Assembly: GCF_003184185.1 (NCBI RefSeq)
Contig: NZ_QHJG01000009.1
Location: forward strand, 84,179 to 148,178
DNA from: Legionella qingyii
GTDB lineage: Bacteria > Pseudomonadota > Gammaproteobacteria > Legionellales > Legionellaceae
Reading direction: 5' to 3'
Length of the DNA stretch: 64,000 nt
Position 1 is the stretch's first letter. Each line of letters opens with the position of its first letter. Of the stretch, positions 10,721 to 21,772 are shown in pieces. The notes below the pieces were generated by a model. That model did not search any database. It saw only the letters and a program-made list of their open reading frames with translations, and was not told the origin of the DNA. Both the position numbers and the translations under genes were made by a program.

Positions 10721-12079
10721 TACTACGTTTAGTGTAAAGAACCACGGTGACCTTGACATTGTCCAAGGTTTATAGAAGACAGCAAATTATTTTTCTTATA
10801 AAACCATCTAACACCCGAAAAAGTTCCTGGATTTCTCGATGCTAATTCTTTAACCTTAGGTGAGGGTAAGTCAGGACTTGAGAACCTACGGTAATAAGAG
10901 TGGGTGCGAGTATAACTGGTGAGCCCTATAAATGGTGACAATCAATTCTTACCTAAATTATTTGGTTATATAACGTGAATACCCTGATTTCTAAATACAC
11001 TGTATAATAATGGACTGTCACGTGTGAATGTTCTTCTCCTACGGTCTGTACGATTACTTGTAGTAATAAGGTTTGTAGCGGGACGAGAAGGAGATATATG
11101 GCGTCGACTACGTCTTTTACGTAATGTTGATAAATTCGGGGTTCGAATGTTATTCTATTAATTGGATGTACTGTTATAGTCAAAAGTTAATTAAGGTCGC
11201 CCTGTATAATATCCAAGCAGGAAACATTCCGATGTCGTAGTTCTATGTAGTGAAGAAAAATCACCTCTAAACCCATCTTACGTACTAGGGCAATACTTTT
11301 TTGGGTGACTTTAATTCGTTTGACTAATAGAACACTAACTCAGTTGGATACCTCTGGCAGAAGTACTTTTTCTTGGTGGATTCCACTGAAATTTTTTATA
11401 ATAGTTATTTTGGTAAGTAGCTCCTCCAAGTCATTAATAAGGGCGTAAACGACAACCCGCAAGTGTTTATTATGACGTGATAGAAAGACTTAATTTTTTT
11501 CTTTTACGTTAAGGTCTACATGGATATATAGAGCTGTCAGGATACCGGTAGTTACGCTGTGTTTAGAATATATTTGTGTATCTTCTAGAAGCGAACTGAG
11601 GTTGGGTTACAGTCCTAGAGACACTACATCGGTGTATGCACGTTCTACATCCTCTTAGCTAACTCGAACTGAACCTATTTAGTGGGTTTTATTAAGAAAG
11701 ACGTTCACCGTACCGGAGACCACCTGCTTAGCATATAGTGTAGTTTCGCATGCGTAGTCTAGGTGCATTATGGAATAATAAATGACCTAAAGTCAGACTC
11801 CTCTGAGACCCGCGTCTCTATTAGAGTCCATTTTTCAAATAACTTTGAGTACCGTTTTAATAGGGATATTTACGAGTTCAACTTAGTTACGTGTCGTGGA
11901 GTCGTGTACGTCTAATACCGCTCTATGAACCAACCGAATTAGTCAAAGTTGTTGGTGGATTTTTCTGAAAATATTGCGTACCCCTCGGGCTCCGGAGGAA
12001 TAGAAATTTTAGATTTTAACTTTGTGTCGAGCCAACCGTTACGCTATAAGGACTTATACCTGTTTTTCTTGTTAATACT
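10721..12079 (+). CDS. Metallo-beta-lactamase fold, beta-CASP RNase-like hydrolase
   Basis: Probable zinc-dependent RNA-processing nuclease. It has 452 residues, the length of the bacterial/archaeal CPSF-like MBL plus beta-CASP proteins. It starts MMQITFLGATGTVTGSKYLL. The zinc motif HAHIDHSGYLPLL lies near residue 62, with LVDCGLFQGPKELR before it. The C-terminal region ends QFQQPPKKTFITHGEPEA, where the late histidine belongs to the metal site. RNA as substrate is inferred from the family. Its stop overlaps the next gene by 4 bases (ATGA), indicating one operon with the phosphorylase. Confidence 0.85.
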
Positions 12080-13587
12080 CGTTTTTCGTGTGATGGAACT
12101 GCGACTTTATAAACCCCTAATTATGGGTATTCCTTGGACAGTAAATGTACGCACTACTAACAATATATACATTTAGTCTTCCTAAGTGACGAGTCCGAGC
12201 ACAATCTCATTATGATTTACTTGCAAGATAACAACGGTGTCACTTATGTCAACTTAGGTTAAATAATTCTGTATTACTTCGTCCAGAAAGTTAAATACGA
12301 ACCCTTGATGAGCGACGTTTTCTTCCGCTATTTTAACGTAATAGAGTAGGTGTTGTTGACCTGAGAGATTCAATGTAAGCGAGTTTCTAAATACCTTTAC
12401 TCGAGAGACGTCTTGTTTGTTGGGTATATTAGTTACTATAGCACAGTCCTGTTGAGAGACTGTAATTATAACGGTACATAGAACGGCGGTCACCGCCTCT
12501 ATCCGAAAGTTTATTTCTCTAATAACTAGATTGAGCTCGCTACTAAGTAAGACCAGTCGTTAATAGTACCCTGTACGGAAAGTAACAACTGTTCGTAAGA
12601 CACCCGCCAAATGGTCCTTTAGCATGCTGGGGATAACACCAAAGTTAACAACGACGAAAGCCGAATCAATAAGGATTTTGTAGAAGAGCACGGTAGTGTA
12701 GTGGACGTCCTTGTCGTCTATGCTACCTTCATAAGTGATTGCAGCTGGACTTGTAATTACTTTACTTTTTGCAACAACTCGTTCTTTTACCGACGGAACA
12801 AACCCCCCCGAGATACCGAAATTCGGGTCGTCTACTAAATGAGTAGGCTTAACTCTCTTGACGTTTATAGCTATCACTTCCTGTTTACCAGCGAAGTTAA
12901 AATAGTTTTTTTTAACGGCGTCCAAGATTAGTAGAACAGTAACTATACGGATATCCCTGATGTCGATTTCAAGCAAGTTAACTTGCGCGGTTAAGCGATT
13001 TTTTTAATAATTTTAAACAACGGCTTCTCAAACTATAGTCTTGTTTTCATTATAATTCACTACCAAGTGTCGGTCATCCGGCACCTTATCCTGGACAAGA
13101 ACTCCGTGAACTACATAATAGTCATGACTTAACGCTATTTGTACGCGGTGTTCTAGATGCACTCGTACGAAATCATAATCGCCGAGTATAGTATCTTAAA
13201 AGGGGAGTCCAAAATGGCCCTGTTCCTAACCCATAACGTTGAGTGGAAGATTTGTCACCGTTCCGTAATCGATTTAAACTTCGTTAAACATCCCGAGTTC
13301 CGCCGGACGCACTCTAATTTTTTCGAGGTTAACAAGTATGACATCTTAGTTTTGAGAGCCCATAGTATTAATTGTAACTATTAGCTGTGTAAAGAGTTAA
13401 TCGATTTAACCGTCCCCGTGGTGCGAGTTTTCGACGTCCGCAACTCAATAATTGAGGGGACGTAAGTTATCATTTTTTTAGACTTGGAGAAAAATCTTAG
13501 ATACGTCTGTGTGCTCCTCTCGAGTTAATACGAGAACTAAAGAATTTCGTCCCAGTACTTCATAAAGTTTAACTCCGGTCGCATACT
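12076..13587 (+). CDS. Thymidine phosphorylase, type 2 (AMP-phosphorylase-like)
   Basis: Phosphorolyses a nucleoside (thymidine, or possibly AMP as in the archaeal relatives) to base and pentose-1-phosphate. It has 503 residues; the extra N-terminal domain separates it from classic DeoA (about 440). Seen near the start: LKYLGINTHKEPVIYMRDDC and YICKSEGFTAQARVRV, then NTVESNLLRHNEAGLSIYA. The C-terminus reads YADTRGELNYALDFLKQGHE. Coupled by 4-base overlaps to both neighbours: the MBL nuclease upstream and a PRPP synthetase downstream. The arrangement suggests nucleotide salvage, but the substrate is not proven. Confidence 0.85.
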
Positions 13588-14486
13588 TTTTTAGTGGGTA
13601 GTAAAAACGTGATAAACCTGTGCTACTCGACTGTAGATGTTAAGTAGTATTTACAGTAATACTCGATCCTTTTTAGTCAAAGGTAGTTAAAGGACTATTT
13701 CTTTGAGAACACTTTTAACTTAGGCTACATCGTTTCGCGCAACAATATAAACAACGGTTAAATCATGTAGGATTAGGCTTTTGAGAAGGAGAAGATAAAC
13801 GACGTGTTTGTCGATTCAGAAATCCGCGTAGCTTTTATCATAATTATTGAGGTATAGAATGTATATACGCAGTTCTGTTTCATAAAGTTGGTCCGGTTCC
13901 CTAATGTAGGGATATGAAACGCCTTAACTAAAGGAGAATAAAACTAATGAATTATTGTCAACTGGGTGTAGATGTAGCGACCGGTCTAAATTTACGCTAA
14001 ATATTTTATGGTTGATTTCATGAAGTACGTTGCATATTCTAAAGTCGAACCTATAGAGTCGTACATAGCTTAGGTTAAGAATAACCTGGACTAAGACTTT
14101 CACGTGTTACCCAACTTAGTTAACGTGTTTTCAGAAGGCATGGTAAATGATAAAATCTTTTTTCTTCTAGTTCGCTATGTGTTCATCTTTAAAGATAGGG
14201 ACCTTATTTCGTTATGGTCTTGCGTTGCGGTTAAGAATAACTACTATATTAGAGCTGCCCTTACTGATACTACCTTTGTAATCGGGTAAATTCACGTAAT
14301 TTATACTTTGGCCGACAAACGTAACCACAAGTACGGCAAAAACGTCTTTTACGTATAGTTTTCGAAAATGACAGGGCACGTTGTTTCTAATAATGGACGT
14401 TATGTTAAGGCGTATGTAGTTTATTATAGCTACAGTCAGTCCTATAATAGATAAAAAACGAATTAACCTTATGGTATTTACTTATT
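13584..14486 (+). CDS. Ribose-phosphate pyrophosphokinase family protein
   Basis: Predicted to make or use PRPP from ribose-5-phosphate and ATP. It has 300 residues, close to short bacterial/archaeal Prs forms. Seen: ISFHQFPDKETLVKI near residue 31, LLFAAQTAKSLGASK, YMRQDKVFQPGQGITS near residue 98 (family RQDR loop, with K for R), and the PRPP-binding ILIDDIISTGMTMMET near residue 218. It is unlike the long housekeeping Prs, so it is probably a second, specialised copy. It overlaps the phosphorylase by 4 bases and the ATP-cone gene by 8. Confidence 0.82.
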
Positions 14487-15327
14487 TCACTGATGCGGAC
14501 TTGTCGGATAAATATATTAATTTTGGAGACCTCTTTTTCATGGTAAACTAGGGGTTGCATAGATAGCGAGTAATTTTGCCCAACCATGACTGCTTCGGGA
14601 GTAATTGTTCTAGTAATTACTGCATAGAGTTAGCTATCAGCTCCCTTACTGTTGTGTTCTTTAAATAGCTTAATGGAAAGCAGTGGATGCGTTACTTAGT
14701 TCTTCGTAGCGACCTTTTATAGTAGATTTTGCACGTTAATACGTTGAACCTAAAAGACCTATAGGTAAACTTTTTAAACAACGACTTTAATACGCGGTAG
14801 TTCCTAAATTACAGGAATTATTAGTTTAATAATTCCCTATAACGCAATTAGTACTTCATCTACATCAACCTTTCGCGGTCTTACTCGTACAAAAACATCT
14901 TACGTTTATGGTATTAGCAAACCCGGAACGAACACTACATTTCTAATGGAACATATAGTTCCGTGCTAAAGAACTATAACTTGTCCGTATGTTATCTCTT
15001 TTAGTACTTGTTGAGTTCCCAACCGAACACTGGTTATGAGCGAAATGGTTACTACGTTATGTTATACCAGTCACAAGACCAAATGTAAATTAACCGACCC
15101 TGATAGGGGTTTTTCCTTCAAATTTTCTTAATTATCTCACAAGACCGGATATGGGATATTGGACGTAATGATTGAAATGTTTTCGACTTTAACTTAAGAA
15201 CGAACCTCTTTTGTAAGAGAATACGTTTTGTTAATCACTTTCAGGATTTGAAGAATTGTTTAATTTATAATCACGCTGTTCTTACTTTGTCTAATAACGC
15301 GTTACGGTACGTGAGAGATTTTTAATT
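14479..15327 (+). CDS. ATP-cone domain fused to a restriction-endonuclease-like domain
   Basis: 282 residues. The N-terminal part, IIKTSGEKVPFDPQRIYRSL, is an ATP-cone, an allosteric nucleotide-sensing module known from ribonucleotide reductases and NrdR. The second half has GYCVNHEVDVVGKRQNEHV followed by FVECKYHN, the D...ExK catalytic layout of Mrr/PD-(D/E)XK nucleases, around residues 120-150. So it looks like a nucleotide-regulated DNase or nucleic-acid-binding protein. It is the last gene of the nuclease/phosphorylase/PRPP operon. Catalysis and target are inferred. Confidence 0.8.
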
Positions 15328-15357
15328 AGCGATTGAATCCCCATCATATTGAACTAC

Positions 15358-15570
15358 TCCATTAAACGGCATTGGGTCCTTTAGATGCTATTCTTTTTGG
15401 TCCGAGGTGAAACGAAGGGCGGTTCGATACTCGGCTTAGAAGATGTGTAGCGTCTTTATTGGTCGGGTCTAGATAAGGCTGCAAGGCGCCGAACAGGTAC
15501 CCTAAATCCGCCAGACGGGATTTTGTGATGCGGGGTGATTGTTTAGCGGGTCGCATCCGTTTCTACACTA
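15358..15570 (+). ncRNA. Candidate structured RNA, possibly 6S RNA
   Basis: Non-coding stretch between two converging genes. TATAAC at 15346-15351 could be a -10 box. The transcript would contain GAGCCGAAT followed about 40 bases later by TTCCGCGGCTTGT and then CCCTAAAACACTACG, which resemble the GAGCCGAUA, UCCGCGGUUGGU and CCUUAAAACUGCG segments of E. coli 6S RNA in the same order. TTTGCC near the 5' end can pair with GGCAAA near the 3' end. Base-pairing beyond that was not convincing by eye, so this remains a suggestion. A promoterless 3' UTR structure is the alternative. Confidence 0.35.
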
Positions 15571-15616
15571 ATTCTTTGTCTCCGATGCTTCGTTCTTTGT
15601 TGTGTTTTTATATGAG

Positions 15617-17020
15617 GATGAAGAAAAACGAAAATCGAAAGAAAAATTGCACTGAGTAATTAGAAGAAAAAAATAAATGAACAGCGACACTATTGAATTG
15701 GAAGAATAGACGTTTTCCCAAACAAGGCGGAAATTTGAGTTTAAAATCACCTCAAGGCTGATTAGGATCTACAAAATATTTAAGTAATGATTCTATTGCG
15801 AATATCGATAGTCCATTTAGGCGGTTAACTAAAGGTACCTACTGTTAGTGGCCCCCTAACACTGGCGGTTCTACGCGTATGGAATTAAAATAGGACGCAG
15901 GTAAGTGTGTTCCTCCTCACACAAAGCACGATTATAGAACTTCGTTAGCTCAGTTAGAACCACAACTTTTTCTAACCTGTCGACTTCGTATGCGAAGTAA
16001 ATATAGAAATTTATTTGGTGGATGTGGTGACGGTACGTTACGGCTATACTTAGAATAAAAACGTTTTAACCGCTTCACATTAGAAGATCTATTAAGCGAA
16101 AAATGAAAAAGAAATACGAGAAGTAGATTCGGTAGGGTGAATAAGTGGCGTTATTGATTACGAAAAGGCCTAAGTTATTATTTCGGCTCATTTAAGTACA
16201 GAACTAGTCATTAGGGAAGGGACCGTAGATCTTGAACGTTTGTATGTAATCTAAAAAGTTACCGAACATCGCAAAATTAGTGTCTCTTAAAAAGATAAAA
16301 AAGTAGTTACGCGCTAAAGGATGCATGTGGGCGACATAGTTAATCTTGTATCAAAACAAGTAGAGAATGTTTTCCTTAGCTTTATGATAGAGACCAACAT
16401 GGACCGTATAGTATTTGTTGCTGAGCAAGGAGTGGATCTTAAGCTAATTAGTTTCATCTAAATGGTTGTAATCCTGCTGGGCGTTTTCGCTAAAATTAGC
16501 GTAATAGAAGAAGTAAAAGTAGTTATACTCGACTTTTACCACTATTTTGGAGAAGCTCATCCCAAGATTATGGTGACGGTACGCTACTCCTTTATCTCAC
16601 TTATAGACGTTACGGATCTCGTACTTTCAGCCGTGTTTGCTGTAGTAGCAGGTCAGGAAGTCAAAATAATTGTTGTTCCACATGGAAAAATAAATTGAAT
16701 GCATTTAATGATCGTTAAAAAAGTAGTTATGGTCAGTTCGGTCGAGAAGGTAGTTGGTTTTTTTCCTGTTATAGTCGGAGTAACTCGCGTTAAAGACTAA
16801 CAAATCTGTAATTTAATAGTTGACGTTATAGCAGTTGTGGCTATGGAGGCCACAGCTGTTGTTATATCACAAATAAAAGTACTTACCGAACTGGTATAAC
16901 AGCCAGTGCTCAATTCGGTCCTTTTAGTCGTTGGTCCCGTAGAACACAGAATCAGTCGGATAATTTATTACATCTGAATGGTTGTAATCCTGCAGGTTGT
17001 TCACGTTAGTGTCCCTAGTA
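15617..17020 (-). CDS. der: Double-GTPase ribosome assembly factor
   Basis: Essential GTPase that assists 50S subunit maturation. It has 467 residues. Two G1 loops are visible: ALVGRPNVGKSTLFNRL near residue 5 and AFAGRPNVGKSTLINR near residue 185. The KH-like C-terminus reads [20 protein letters not shown] and NQLADLPDSYKRYL, ending with a lysine-rich tail typical of Der. Start ATG at 17020. It lies 3 bases after the bamB stop, so the two are co-transcribed, as in many gamma-proteobacteria. Confidence 0.95.
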
Positions 17021-17023
17021 AAT

Positions 17024-18178
17024 AATTGAGTGTCTATTAACTAAATCGTAAGGCAACAGACAATTATGTATATTGAAAGAAGGCGAGTGCGAACCTCTTT
17101 ATGATTGTGGCGAACTTTGAAAACTAGCTCGATATTAAAGTGGGCAGACACTTAGTTATTTTACATCTATTGGTCAAAATAGTGGATGATGGTTTAGTAA
17201 AAATTGGTTACGACCGAGCCAATTATGAGAGCGGAAGTTGGGTCAGACAAAGGTTAACTGAACAGGTGACGCAAATAGTTATCTGGTTTGCTGTAGTACC
17301 GACAGTCATTATATATTTCATAATGGTGAATCTTAGTATAAAAACTTATGTCTTGGACCAAAAGAGGTTTATTTGACAGGCAGACTATTTCTGTCACGGG
17401 GTTATATCGGAACTATCGAGCGTTCTATTTGGTGTAATAAAAGATGTTAACCTAGACGTAGCTATAGTTGATTAGCGAGATGTAGCGAACCAGGACTGCG
17501 TATTCGTTATGAAGCAACGGTGTATTGTGCCGGACAAAAATTGAGATTACGTAGATCGAAAGGTAGTCTTTTCGGTTAATCTTGGTCTAAAGGGTACCGT
17601 TGTCCTCTACTTGAACGGAACTCCTAATTTGATCCCCTTGGTACGAGACAGTAGGTTTAAACAAACGGTAGTCGACGTAACTTACGTATTTGAGCTGGTA
17701 GCTAACAGAATTGCTAATGGAAAGGTGGGTTTTATCGACCACCACTATTTTAAAGAGGCCATTGGAAACAAACGGTATTAAATCATGGTAATAAGAGTAA
17801 ATTATGTTGATTACTTCTTAATAATCACGGGTGTCGTTGTATAGGTGACCGGTGTCGTCCAGGTGACTGGTTTGGTACGAAGTTACGTCATCTGGTAAAG
17901 TAAAACGGTAACACGAATAATTAACGAACTTGATTGGGTGACCGTAGTCGTCACATTTATTGGGGAGGAAATTGATGGCCAAAGTCAGAATTTATAAGAA
18001 ACGAAAAACTACTGAATGGTTGTCGATGACAGGTCAAAACGAGCTGAAATTGAAACAGGAATTAAACGAACTCAAGAAATCCAAAACCGCACAATAGAAA
18101 TGGATTGTACATTAGTAGTTCAAAACTTGTGGGAACCTAATACCATGTTTCTTAATTTTATTTATTAAAGTGAAAGTA
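17024..18178 (-). CDS. bamB: Outer-membrane assembly lipoprotein (BAM complex)
   Basis: Beta-propeller lipoprotein of the BAM machine that inserts outer-membrane proteins. It has 384 residues. The N-terminus MKVKLFILILCTIIQGCSK is a lipoprotein signal with Cys at about residue 17. The C-terminus SGRKLYVLTDNGMLNQL is the last PQQ-like repeat. Start ATG at 18178, ribosome site GAGG. It is followed at once by der and preceded by yfgM with a 123-base spacer. Confidence 0.92.
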
Positions 18179-18301
18179 CTTTTAGTTTGGAGTTAAAAAT
18201 GTTTTGTATAGTTATTTGTGTGAGTAATACAAAATCGGGACTATTTCTCTTGTAGTTTTACCACATACAAAAATACTTGGAGAATTCGACTATTGTTTTA
18301 C

Positions 18302-18976
18302 AATACGTCTAAGATGAAAAAATAGAGGTCTTTGGTAGCTTACGCTGAATGAGCGTTAACGTAACCAAAAGTAAAGGTTTTTATTTAATGGGTAAGGCAA
18401 TAAAAATTGAACTAGATTTCGGTCAAATATCCTTAAGTAGCGGAGAAATATAACGGGTCACCGAGGTATTTATAGTGGAAAATTAAGTAATTATTGACCA
18501 TTTATTCATAGTAGGAGTTGTGATGAGTTAAGAAATTCTCGTAAACATATTCTAAAAAGTCGACGTTCCTATGCACGTTATGCCTAAAACCGTTAAACGA
18601 AATCTCAGCCGTAGAATGACAAGCTTCGTTGTCGGACGTTGAGAACACGTCGGAATAGGTCAAATAAAAAGCTGTGTATTTGAAAACGTTCACAGTATAC
18701 ACGACGCAGCCGTATTTGGCATGCCGGCACAAGTACTTAATTAAGTAAGCGTATCCGAGAATGACGAAACTATAAAACTAAACTATCTCGTTGGTAGTAA
18801 ACGAGTATACGTTGACTTCGAACAACCCATTCGAAAAGGACTACGGTTACGTTTATAGCTATAGGCCGTTACGGTTTCTCATGTTCGCTATTATGATGTC
18901 ACTGCTCTCATGGCATAACGAAGGTGGTAAAAAAATAGCTAAGATTAACAAGGAGAAGTCAGTATATGTGACTGTA
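18302..18976 (-). CDS. yfgM: YfgM-like membrane-anchored TPR protein
   Basis: Inner-membrane protein with a periplasmic TPR domain; in E. coli YfgM is an ancillary SecYEG/PpiD partner. It has 224 residues. The N-terminus reads MSVYMTEEEQLESIKKWWKQ, then a single helix TLVTVVLSLVLFGIAGYRYL near residues 24-43, the signature layout of the family. Start ATG at 18976 after GGAGAG. It lies between hisS and bamB as in E. coli. Confidence 0.9.
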
Positions 18977-18991
18977 TTGTGAGAGGACGTG

Positions 18992-20269
18992 AGTGAGATT
19001 TATTAGAAAATTTTGGACTAACTAGTACAAAACTAGATGGCACTAAACGAGTCGAAGCACTGCGTTTAGGAATTATGATTAAACGAATAAACGGTTGAGT
19101 AGGAGTGGATTTTAATTTCGGTCAGCGCGGGGCGAAAATAGACGAAAAAACTTAACTGAAAATTTCGATGGCGGCCGCCATAAATGACTATGAAGTTAAA
19201 GGCCTATTCGTCATGCATAACTAAGTCTTTAGTGCTCAGGAACATGGTGTCGTAATAGTAACCATCGTTATTATATGTTGGGTAAGGAAAATAAGTGGAC
19301 AGAATTCTGTAATTCTCAAAGGTACTCTTCTATATAAGAAAGTTACGGATTACGTTTTGGATGACGTCCACACCCTAATGGCGGATTGACAAGGTGGTCA
19401 TACAGCATAGCTGGAGGACGTGTTTGACATCGAACTGAAGGATTAAATAGTCAATGGGTGAGTTTGTGGCATACGGGTATTATTAGTTCTGGAGATTGGT
19501 TTTGTCCCAATTGATGTATTCCATGTAAATTACGCAGATTCGGTAGTGTTTTTCTAACTTTTACACGCGCTGAAAAAAGTAGTTCTTGTAGTTAGTCAAA
19601 TCCACGTAATCGGTTATTAAGAACGTAAAGACCCAAAAATGACAGGTTTTATGCGTTACCTAATGCTCAATCGGACGCGAATGACAGGAGTAGATTGACT
19701 ACGAGTACTAGGCAGTTTATAAGTTGTTCTTGAAAAAATATCGCGACTGCGAGACAATTGAGTGGATTACATAAATGAACATTAACATGTTTTAGACGTT
19801 TTGGATTAACAAGGGTTTTAAATGCCGTTTACCTTTAGTTAAGGTTAAGTCGGTACCGAGGTCCGTATGGTTTACGGAGTTGTGGATTAACTAACTTGAC
19901 AGACATAGCAGGAAAGACACCAGAAAGTACTGCTTTGTACCCAGGGTATATGGTATTAAAAACGACGACTAATACATTATCAGGTAAAACGTCCGTTCGT
20001 GCGTGTGTTGGTCGTCAGGGAAGCCCAGAGTCTCATTACGATAGCGGTAAATTCAGTAATTTTCATATGTAAAGAAAAAGCTGATATAGTCACTGAAGTG
20101 GATATCAGGCAAACTTATTAACTCACGAAAGTTATTCGCCCTTCGCATAAAGGACTATTGGTATTGACCTGTCATGTGAATATTTATGAACAAGTTATCT
20201 TGCGGTGTTACCGCAACATAGTCCGTTTTATAGTAAGTACGGAGAATAACGAACTTAAGCTAGTCGGTG
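18992..20269 (-). CDS. hisS: Histidyl-tRNA synthetase
   Basis: Charges tRNA-His. It has 425 residues, the class II HisRS length. The N-terminus RIQAIRGMNDILPE is diagnostic. The C-terminal anticodon domain ends SIKDLRHEAEQITVDQNM then INQVLKDYLE. The start is GTG at 20269, overlapping the rodZ-like gene by 8 bases, and is the only start that fits the conserved N-terminus. IspG, usually between rodZ and hisS, is absent here. Confidence 0.93.
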
Positions 20270-20843
20270 GTTAAAAGAGGTAGCCTCAGTAAAGGCCAAA
20301 CCCTAAATTATTTCTAACGTAAAAACTATACAGTCATTCAAAGTTAAGAACGCAAAGATGACGACCACAAACTAAATCACTATTTAGTTGTCCTCATGAG
20401 AATCAACCTTTGTGAACGAGACATAGAGACAAAAAAACGGTGGTTTAAGGATGTCGTTGATCGTGTGGATGTCGTTTATTATAACACTTGGTCGCTTATT
20501 ATACAAGGCGAAATACTCTAAGTGCAAATGAAACAACGGTATTGTCACGGGATAGCCTAAAAAAGAGTTGATGTATGACAAGTAATTTATAACGGTTTAT
20601 TCCAAGTCCACTTCAAGGATTATTAAAACGTATACGTGCGTTTATAGGAAATTGCTTTTGTCCAAGACCGTTGTTTACTTTAAGTAATGAAAGTTAATTG
20701 AGTTATTATGCTCAAGAATTTACATTAAATAACCGTTGCATGAGTTGACATATGGGAGAAACAAGTGCATATGACCGTTCGACGAGCGGACCTAAAAATA
20801 ATACGAGTTGATATAAAAGTAGGTCACACCAATAACATAAGTA
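20262..20843 (-). CDS. RodZ-like cytoskeletal helix-turn-helix protein, short form
   Basis: Membrane protein of the RodZ type that links MreB to cell-wall synthesis. It has 193 residues, shorter than typical RodZ (about 300), because the periplasmic DUF4115 part seems missing. The N-terminal HTH reads GEQLASIREQEGYTVEYVAN and PEPVFVKGYLRAYAKLLG. One helix, IIRWFTILFAVGVLVAVGIW, follows near residue 120. It starts at ATG 20843 inside the end of pilF (26-base overlap). Loss or truncation of the outer domain is the odd feature. Confidence 0.82.
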
Positions 20844-21594
20844 ATAAATGAGGTGATCACAGCTATAACCTTAAATTTAATAATTACGAAACAACTATAA
20901 GACGACGTTCTCATATAACAGGTTGAAAGAGTCTTTGGAGAAACCGGTTTCTGTTCTCGTGAGATAGTAAATTTTAATTTAGCCCTACGAAAACATTGTC
21001 TCGTTTTCGAAGACTTAGTAAAGGCGAAAATTGAAGTTCAAAGTCATTAAGTATTTTTCTATGGAAAGAACTTCCTAGAACTAAATTACGAAAACGTTTT
21101 ATTTCGAATCGTAACAAAAGTAATCCTCGACTATCTCGTGTTTCTGGACGTAAAAGTATTCGAGGCCGACATACGTGTATAAAATTTAGTAATTGTCGAA
21201 AATTTTTCATTGAAAGTCGAAAAAATATTAGCGGAAAAGCTGTATTTTTCCGAGGTATCAATAAATTGACTCGCGGAGGTAAAGGACGATTACTATCACG
21301 AAAGTTTATCATGAAAAGACGGACTAGGTCAAGAAATCAAACGAGTTTTATTATTCGGTAACGACTCAATTGTAGTCCACTACTTCCAAGAACGAGATTA
21401 CGTCACTCCTAGAAAAAAAAGCGGGATCCAGATAGTGGAACAAAATTTATCGGATCCGGATTGACATGTAATATGCTACGTCGAAACGACTCTAGTCCAA
21501 AAAATTTTAAAACGAAAAGTAGAAGAAGTAATACGTGTGTTCGGACATTTTTGTCTGTCCAGTATTATTTGTTTTCTGTTTTGAAAAAATTGTG
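20818..21594 (-). CDS. pilF: PilF/PilW-type TPR lipoprotein
   Basis: Pilotin-like lipoprotein that helps the PilQ secretin assemble for type IV pili. It has 258 residues. The N-terminus LKKFCLLFIMTCLFLQAC is a lipoprotein signal (Cys near residue 18), followed by a TPR domain beginning ASYNVQLGLGYLKQGDRPRA. The start is probably GTG at 21594; no ATG lies near the signal. A TATAAT box at 21632-21627 lies upstream. The 3' end overlaps rodZ. Confidence 0.85.
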
Positions 21595-21772
21595 TTATAA
21601 AGTGTGATTCCAATCTTTACTAACGCGTAATATTGGCGAATATTTATTTAATTTTTACTAAACAGTGTTTATTACTAAAATAACAACTAAGTTTACCGTC
21701 TTAAAATCTATGTCGTATGACGCTTAGGTTCACAGCTACTAGAGAATTAGCCCTAACCGAGACGATGTTAGT

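Noticed and set aside
12560..12976. 138-codon open frame, the longest as printed
   Set aside because: It has no ribosome site or homology. The region is the thymidine phosphorylase gene when read in the corrected order.
15358..15570. tmRNA or RNase P RNA
   Set aside because: There is no tRNA-like end, tag ORF or the conserved RNase P cores; only 6S-like segments were seen.
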